DNA from: Odoribacteraceae bacterium
GTDB lineage: Bacteria; Bacteroidota; Bacteroidia; Bacteroidales; Marinifilaceae
Direction of reading: 5' to 3'
Assembly (NCBI GenBank): GCA_031259905.1
Contig: JAIRKS010000081.1
Location: 1-11,048 of the forward strand
Length of the DNA stretch: 11,048 bases
The position numbers and the translations under genes were made by a program. Below the pieces are notes generated by a model. It was not told where the DNA came from and made no database searches. It was given only the letters and a program-made list of their open reading frames with translations. Positions 6,215 through 11,048 of the stretch are shown here, in pieces; the stretch's first letter is position 1; each line of letters opens with the position of its first letter.

Positions 6215-7762
6215 ATGAAAAGATATCGATTGATAGCCCTCCTCCTCTTGGCAACATCCGCGTGGAGTTGCAACAAGTTCCTGGAGGAATATAGCTTGAA
6301 CGAACTGCGGCCCGGGTCCGTGATCGACTTGCAGCAGTTAATGATTGGCGAGGCATACCCCTTCACCGGGTTCTTCGCCCCGTACCTCGAGTTGCTCACG
6401 GATAACGTGACGAGCAACTTCCCGACACGCTCCATCGAGCAGCAAATAGTGATACTCATGAAGGGCGAAGGCCCGTTCCTCTGGCGTTACGACATGTTCG
6501 AGACCATGCAGGAGCGGGGGATTGCCAACTCCAACTCTTACGAGTTATTCTATCGCCGCGTTATGGTGTGCAACGTCGTCCTGGATCATCTCGACGGCGT
6601 CGTCGGCTCGCTGGAAGAGAAAGACAAGATAAAGGGAGAGGCACTCGCCTTGAGGGCTTACTGCTACTTCATGCTCGTGAATCTCTACGGGCAGCCGTAC
6701 AACGCCCCGGGGGTAGACGTGAACACCACGCCCGGCGTCCCACTGATCCTCGCGTCGGCCGTGAAGGACGAGTACCCGACGAGGGCTTCCGTGGGCACGG
6801 TCTACGAGCAGATCGAGAAGGATCTCCTCGAGGCGGAGGAACTGCTCGCGGAACTCGGGAAGGAAACCAGCAAGTGGCGCGTGACGGATCTCTTTGTTTA
6901 CAACCTCCTCTCGCGGGTATACCTCTACGAGGAGCGCTGGGAAGAGGCCGTCGCCTACGCGACGAAGGTGCTGCAACGCTCGCCCCTCTTGCTCGATCTC
7001 CACAAGCTCACCAACTCGTCCAACAACTTCCCGACGACGAACGTTTTCACGTCAAATGTCTACGACATCAACAACGTGGAGCTTATCTGGGGGTACTCCT
7101 CCCCGCTGGAGCACAGCTTCGCGTTTAACGCGTCGATGATTCCAGCTTATTCCCGGACATCACCTGCCCCGTATGCCGTCTCGCCGGACTTGCTCGCGTG
7201 CTACGAGTACGATGACGTGAGCACGACCAACAGGAAAGACCTGCGCCCGCACTTCTACTACATCGGCTACGGTGCGATGGCGTCGAGGTATCGCGTGTCC
7301 AACCTGAAGATCATCCGGGAAGGAGGGACGGGGCCTACCAAGGGCATGCGCGTCGCCGAGGCTTACCTCAACCGGGCGGAAGGAAACGCGCGGCTATTCC
7401 TCGCCACGGGTGACGGCGCGTACCGGACGGCAGCGCTCGCGGACCTGAACTACCTGAGGGGACACCGCTACGACAAGCGCAACGTCGCCTATGTCCCCGT
7501 GGAGATCGCGGACGCTGAGGAGCTGCTGCAATTCTGCCTCGACGAGCGCAGGCGGGAACTCTCCTACGAGGAACATCGCTGGTTCGATCTCCGGCGCTCC
7601 GGGATGCCCAAGATTATCCACGAGTTCAAGTTTATCGCGGAGCAAAATCCCGTCGTGGACTCCCTCGTGCAGGGCGACGAGCGTTACGTCCTCCCGATCC
7701 CGGCCGTTGCCTTGAGCAAGAACCCCGGCCTCGAGTCTAACCCCTCCAACACGCCGAGATAA
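6215..7762 (+). CDS. SusD/RagB-family outer-membrane substrate-binding lipoprotein
   Basis: A 515-residue lipoprotein that caps the SusC barrel and binds the ligand at the cell surface. The signal peptide ends in TSAWSC with Cys19 as the lipid site, followed by NKFLEE, a common SusD opening. The N-terminal SusD-like domain has the typical GEALALRAYCYFMLVNLYGQ segment and TPR-like helices (YNLLSRVYLYEERWEEAVAY). The C-terminal RagB/SusD domain has the diagnostic LDERRRELSYEEHRWFDLRR, and the protein ends with PIPAVALSKNPGLESNP. The length is normal. The first ATG of the frame is at 6206, three bases after the susC stop; I prefer ATG 6215, which gives a standard MKRYR signal start. The tight junction indicates co-transcription and translational coupling with susC. 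The binding-site residues do not reveal whether the ligand is a glycan, a peptide or something else. Confidence 0.96.
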   Translation: MKRYRLIALLLLATSAWSCNKFLEEYSLNELRPGSVIDLQQLMIGEAYPFTGFFAPYLELLTDNVTSNFPTRSIEQQIVILMKGEGPFLWRYDMFETMQERGIANSNSYELFYRRVMVCNVVLDHLDGVVGSLEEKDKIKGEALALRAYCYFMLVNLYGQPYNAPGVDVNTTPGVPLILASAVKDEYPTRASVGTVYEQIEKDLLEAEELLAELGKETSKWRVTDLFVYNLLSRVYLYEERWEEAVAYATKVLQRSPLLLDLHKLTNSSNNFPTTNVFTSNVYDINNVELIWGYSSPLEHSFAFNASMIPAYSRTSPAPYAVSPDLLACYEYDDVSTTNRKDLRPHFYYIGYGAMASRYRVSNLKIIREGGTGPTKGMRVAEAYLNRAEGNARLFLATGDGAYRTAALADLNYLRGHRYDKRNVAYVPVEIADAEELLQFCLDERRRELSYEEHRWFDLRRSGMPKIIHEFKFIAEQNPVVDSLVQGDERYVLPIPAVALSKNPGLESNPSNTPR

Positions 7763-7780
7763 CCATTAAAAATATAAGAC

Positions 7781-8716
7781 ATGAAAAATAGATTCATCAT
7801 CGTTACCGCCCTCCTGCTCGCGTCGTGCTACGTCGCTTGCGATAAAGAAGAGGAACTGAACCTGCGCGTCGGCCCGGAGAACGTCTACGGCGACCCGACG
7901 TTGCCGCAGGGCAATCACGACTACGACGACTATATCCTCGAGTTCTTCGAGAAGTACAACACGCTCATGTTATACAAGTACGAGTCGCACGACATCTACT
8001 GGAACGTCACCAACAATGCCTTCATCCCCGTCGTTCGCGACTCGGTGGGGGGTGTCGCCAAATCGGGACACGTGGATACCCCGGCCGACGAGGCTTATAT
8101 CGGCGAACAGATCGACATGATACGGGAGAAGTTCCTCTCCCACTATCCCGACGACTTCCTGCTCGAGATGTTACCCAAGAAGATTTTCCTGCTGCGCTCT
8201 TTCGTGGAACTCTCGACGACGGGCGTCGCGACGGACAAGGCCCCGGCCGCCGGGATCGATTACCTCCTCTTCCAGTGGGGAGGCGAGGAGATCCGCTCGA
8301 TCACCCCGGCGCAGGTCAACGACTTCAAGTCGAAAGCCTCGGAGGTCTTCCTCCGCAAGCTCGCCACCAGCGGTAAGATCCAGCGAGACCCCGCCTTCCT
8401 CTCCATCACCGACTACGCCACCCCGGGTTCCGGTAACGCCGCGCGCCTGGCCAACGGTTTCATCACCCCGTCGGCCATCACCGAGGCAGCCGACTGGGAC
8501 GCGTACGTCTACGCGGTCGTCTACACCCCGTACGATACCCTCGTCAAGCCGCGGGGCAGCCTTTCCGCGACCGACTTCGTCAACCGTCGGGGGCTGTTGA
8601 CGCCGGAGTACGACACCAGCGGGAAGATCAGGGCGAAATACGCGGCGATCACCGGTTATTTCAAAAACACCTTCGATATCGACCTGCAGGCAATCGGGAA
8701 CGATCGCGAGCCGTGA
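7781..8716 (+). CDS. Metallohydrolase-like lipoprotein of SusCD loci, HExxH motif absent
   Basis: A 311-residue putative surface lipoprotein starting 18 bases after susD behind an A-rich leader (TAAAAATATAAGAC). The signal peptide is followed by LLASC (Cys16), or alternatively Cys20; the residues after Cys20 (DKEEE) look like the acidic surface-export signal of Bacteroidota lipoproteins. Position, length and C-terminal pattern (NGFITPSAITEAADWDAY, then ITGYFKNTFDIDLQ) resemble the substrate-import-associated zinc metallohydrolase lipoprotein family (TIGR04549; related to Pfam PF15890). That family carries a HEFxH zinc motif. Here the matching stretch appears to be KASEVFLRKLATS (about 185-197) and has no histidine. 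The only histidines are residues 46, 70, 97 and 121, all N-terminal. The third-ligand Glu region also appears changed (DWDAY, 238-242). I infer a non-catalytic relative, perhaps an accessory ligand-binding subunit. The family assignment is from remembered patterns, not a search. Confidence 0.75.
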   Translation: MKNRFIIVTALLLASCYVACDKEEELNLRVGPENVYGDPTLPQGNHDYDDYILEFFEKYNTLMLYKYESHDIYWNVTNNAFIPVVRDSVGGVAKSGHVDTPADEAYIGEQIDMIREKFLSHYPDDFLLEMLPKKIFLLRSFVELSTTGVATDKAPAAGIDYLLFQWGGEEIRSITPAQVNDFKSKASEVFLRKLATSGKIQRDPAFLSITDYATPGSGNAARLANGFITPSAITEAADWDAYVYAVVYTPYDTLVKPRGSLSATDFVNRRGLLTPEYDTSGKIRAKYAAITGYFKNTFDIDLQAIGNDREP

Positions 8717-8728
8717 GCCTGTCGCCCG

Positions 8729-8760
8729 CGGGGAGGAGGGGCTTGTCCTTTTCCTCCCCG
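8729..8760 (+). terminator. Stem-loop between the import genes and the ABC genes
   Basis: CGGGGAGGA (8729-8737) pairs perfectly with TCCTCCCCG (8752-8760) across a 14-base loop, 12 bases after the lipoprotein stop. No T-run follows. It may be a partial terminator or an RNA-stability element that sets ABC gene expression below that of susCD. The rest of the 90-base gap is A-rich just before the ABC start and shows no TAnnTTTG promoter that I can find. Confidence 0.5.
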
Positions 8761-8806
8761 GGGCACTACCGCCGGGAGACCACATTCGTAAAACCAAATA
8801 AAAGAT

Positions 8807-9751
8807 ATGAAACAACCAATCGTTAAAGTAGAGAACCTTTCCCATCGTTACAGTATCCAGTGGGCGATCCGGGATATACATCTCGAGATCCAGGACACGG
8901 GCATATACGGGCTGCTCGGCTCGAACGGGGCGGGGAAATCGACCCTCATGAATATCCTCTGCGGCGTCCTGAAACAGACGGAAGGAAACGTCTTCATTAA
9001 CGGGATCGACACGCGCGTCCACCCGGTGTTCGCCAAGCGTTGCATCGGCTTCCTTCCCCAGAAGCCGCCGTTACACGTCGACCTGACCGTGGAGGAATAC
9101 CTTCGTTACTGTGCCTTCCTGCGGGACGTCCCCGCGCGGGGGATCAAGCGGGCCGTCGACAAGGTGATCGGTAGCTGTGGCATCGCGACATGTCGGAAAC
9201 GGCTTCTCCGCAACCTCTCCGGGGGATACCAGCAGCGGGTGGGCATCGCGCAGGCGATCATCCACGACCCGCTGCTCGTCGTCCTCGACGAGCCGACAAA
9301 CGGCCTTGACCCAAACCAGATCCTCGAGGCCCGGCATCTTGTCAAGGAGATCGGGGAGGAGCGAACCGTCATCCTCTCGACGCATATCCTCACGGAGGTA
9401 CGCGCCACCTGCGACAGGATCTACATGCTCGAGCAGGGGCAGGTCGTCTTCTCCGGGGCCGTCGACGAGTTCGACAATTACATCCCGCCCAGCACCCTCG
9501 TCGTCACCTTCGAGTCGCTCCCGGCGATCGAGGATCTCTCCTCGCTCGAGGGGATGACCGGCGTCGAGCGTCTCGCCGGCAAGCGCTACCGCTTGAAGTT
9601 CGCTAACCTTGCCGACGCGCCCGTGTACGTCGTCAAGGAGAGCGTCGCCCGTGGCTGGGATCTCTCGGAGATCACCGTGGAGAGGAACACCCTCGACTCG
9701 GTCTTCGCCGAGCTATCGAGAAAAAACGAAAGAACAACGAATGAACAATGA
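8807..9751 (+). CDS. ABC transporter ATP-binding protein, GldA-like
   Basis: A 314-residue cytoplasmic ATPase that should power the permease encoded three bases downstream. All nucleotide-binding motifs are intact: Walker A GSNGAGKST (38-46), Q-loop glutamine 85 in FLPQKP, signature LSGGYQQR (137-144), Walker B LLVVLDEP (156-163), D-loop GLD (166-168) and switch histidine 193 in LSTHIL. A C-terminal extension of about 90 residues after the ATPase core fits the ABC-2 / GldA class (drug, lipid or gliding-type exporters). It starts 90 bases after the lipoprotein gene, beyond a stem-loop, behind an A-rich leader (AAATAAAAGAT). Codons end mostly in C (CTC, GTC, GAC), unlike fecR. No GldA function in gliding should be assumed; the name marks family resemblance only. 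Confidence 0.93.
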   Translation: MKQPIVKVENLSHRYSIQWAIRDIHLEIQDTGIYGLLGSNGAGKSTLMNILCGVLKQTEGNVFINGIDTRVHPVFAKRCIGFLPQKPPLHVDLTVEEYLRYCAFLRDVPARGIKRAVDKVIGSCGIATCRKRLLRNLSGGYQQRVGIAQAIIHDPLLVVLDEPTNGLDPNQILEARHLVKEIGEERTVILSTHILTEVRATCDRIYMLEQGQVVFSGAVDEFDNYIPPSTLVVTFESLPAIEDLSSLEGMTGVERLAGKRYRLKFANLADAPVYVVKESVARGWDLSEITVERNTLDSVFAELSRKNERTTNEQ

Positions 9752-9754
9752 AGC

Positions 9755-11048
9755 ATGAAAAAAACCTTTAGAATAGCGCTCGTCGAGCTACAGTCCTTCT
9801 TTTACTCGCCCGTGGCCTGGCTCATACTGATCGTCTTCACCTTCCAGGCCGCCACCGTCTTCACCGACCTCGTCGGCGGGATCGCCCGCAACCAGGAGTT
9901 GAAGCAGTCCCTCTCCAACCTCTCGCTATCCATCTGCCGGGGGATGTTCTCCAAGATACAGGATTACCTCTACCTCTACATCCCGCTACTGACTATGGGG
10001 CTGATGAGCCGCGAGAGGAGCAGTGGGTCTATCAAACTCCTCTACTCCTCTCCCGTGACCAACGCGCAGATCATCCTCGGGAAATACCTCTCGATGCTCC
10101 TCTACGGGCTGGTCATGATCGCCGTCCTCTTCGTCTTTGTCACGTGGAGCTCCTGCATCGTGAAAGACTTCGACTGGCCCGTTGCCCTCTCCGGTCTTCT
10201 TGGCCTTTACCTTTTGCTGTGCGCGTACGCCGCCATTGGTCTCTTCATGTCGAGCCTCACCTCCTACCAGGTCGTCGCCGCCATCGGCACGCTTGCCGTC
10301 CTCGCCGCGCTTGGTTTCGTGAAACGTTTCGGGCAAGAATACGACTTCATCCGGGAGATCACCTGGTGGCTATCCATCAGCGGCCGCGCCGACGAATCCA
10401 TCAACGGCCTGCTATGCAGCGAGGACATCCTCTACTTCATCATCGTCCCCGCGTTATTCCTCTCCCTCTCCGTCGCGCGCCTCAAGGCCATCCGGCAGAA
10501 ATCCAGCTGGCAGGTATCCTTCACGAAATACGCAGCGCTCTTCCTCGTCGCCATGCTACTCGGCTACGTCACCTCCCGCCCCCGCCTGATGGCCTTCCAC
10601 GACGCCACCCGTGAAAAACAACGCACCCTCACTCCCGTCAGCCAGGAGATCATCCGCCAGGTCGAGGGAGGGCTAAAGATGACCGTCTACGTCAACGCGC
10701 TCGACAGGGGACTCTCCTACGTCATCCCCCGCGCCAGGAAAACAGACATGGAACGCTTCGCGCAATTCATCCGCTTCAAGCCGGAGATGCGCGTCAAGTA
10801 CGTTTACTACTACACCAACCCCGGCGACCAGGGGATCGAGCGGCGTTATCCCGGTCTCACCGACCTCCAGATCGTCGGGAAGGTCTCCAAGGCGTGGGAC
10901 ATCGACTCCACCCTCTTCATGCCTCCCGCCGACATCGAGAAGATCATCGACCTCTCCGCGGAAGACTATCGCGTCGTGCGGCTCCTCGAGCGGGAAACCG
11001 GGCAGAAAACCTTCCTCCGCATGTACGACGACATGACCCGCTACCCCT
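9755..11048 (+). CDS. ABC-2 permease fused to a GldG-like auxiliary domain, 3' end outside window
   Basis: The frame from ATG 9755 stays open for 431 codons to the right edge. The ATG lies three bases after the ATPase stop. The first half is a GldF-like ABC-2 permease with hydrophobic segments at about residues 17-35, 69-84, 112-132, 145-167, 170-188 and 225-240. It carries the typical cytoplasmic motif SRERSSGSIKLLYSSPVTNA followed by ILGKYLS (85-113). After a basic linker a further membrane segment (about 258-272) leads into a soluble region, LTPVSQEIIRQVEGGLKMTV (292-311) then DMERFAQFIRFKPEMRVKYV (331-350). This resembles the extracytoplasmic part of GldG and of ABC-transporter auxiliary proteins. 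I infer a GldF-GldG fusion, a form I recall in other Bacteroidota. With the preceding ATPase it would form an inner-membrane transporter of unknown substrate, more likely exporting or moving material outward than importing. Confidence 0.9.
   Translation, partial: MKKTFRIALVELQSFFYSPVAWLILIVFTFQAATVFTDLVGGIARNQELKQSLSNLSLSICRGMFSKIQDYLYLYIPLLTMGLMSRERSSGSIKLLYSSPVTNAQIILGKYLSMLLYGLVMIAVLFVFVTWSSCIVKDFDWPVALSGLLGLYLLLCAYAAIGLFMSSLTSYQVVAAIGTLAVLAALGFVKRFGQEYDFIREITWWLSISGRADESINGLLCSEDILYFIIVPALFLSLSVARLKAIRQKSSWQVSFTKYAALFLVAMLLGYVTSRPRLMAFHDATREKQRTLTPVSQEIIRQVEGGLKMTVYVNALDRGLSYVIPRARKTDMERFAQFIRFKPEMRVKYVYYYTNPGDQGIERRYPGLTDLQIVGKVSKAWDIDSTLFMPPADIEKIIDLSAEDYRVVRLLERETGQKTFLRMYDDMTRYP

Noticed and set aside
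10144..10614. 156-residue plus-strand open frame inside the permease region
   Set aside because: It is Arg/His/Pro-rich and out of frame with the permease, whose hydrophobic segments and ABC-2 motif are clear. It is a shadow frame.

Overview
The window looks like a nutrient-acquisition locus from a Bacteroidota genome, most likely Bacteroidales. The evidence is an ECF sigma / FecR anti-sigma / SusC (with STN domain) / SusD gene order, a TAnnTTTG-type promoter, A-rich leaders in place of strong Shine-Dalgarno sites, and SusC/SusD sequence signatures. GC content is clearly above 50% by eye, which is high for the phylum. I cannot name a genus.

Layout. Bases 1-168 hold the first 56 codons of a minus-strand gene that runs off the left edge. 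Bases 169-694 are non-coding. They carry a striking array of sixteen 21-bp near-palindromic units (240-567), followed by a candidate housekeeping promoter (622-654). From 695 to the right edge everything reads on the plus strand: ECF sigma factor (695-1240), FecR-type anti-sigma (1313-2455), a stem-loop (2458-2487), STN-containing SusC/RagA TonB-dependent transporter (2552-6202), SusD/RagB lipoprotein (6215-7762), a lipoprotein resembling the substrate-import-associated metallohydrolase family but lacking its HExxH motif (7781-8716), a second stem-loop (8729-8760), a GldA-like ABC ATPase (8807-9751), and an ABC-2 permease that continues into a GldG-like extracytoplasmic domain and off the right edge (9755-11048).

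How the parts fit. The STN domain of SusC is expected to report ligand binding to the FecR C-terminal domain. FecR would then release the sigma factor to transcribe susC and the genes behind it. SusC and SusD form the outer-membrane import pair, and the third lipoprotein probably helps capture substrate at the cell surface. The ABC pair would act at the inner membrane. Its substrate cannot be told from the sequence, but Gld-type ABC-2 systems are not classical importers.

Most unusual points: the 21-bp array, whose two dyad types alternate every 10.5 bp; the apparent loss of all zinc ligands in the metallohydrolase-like lipoprotein; and the coupling of a SusCD locus to a fused GldF-GldG-type permease. 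The array also keeps reading frames open by chance, which would mislead automatic start calling for the sigma factor.
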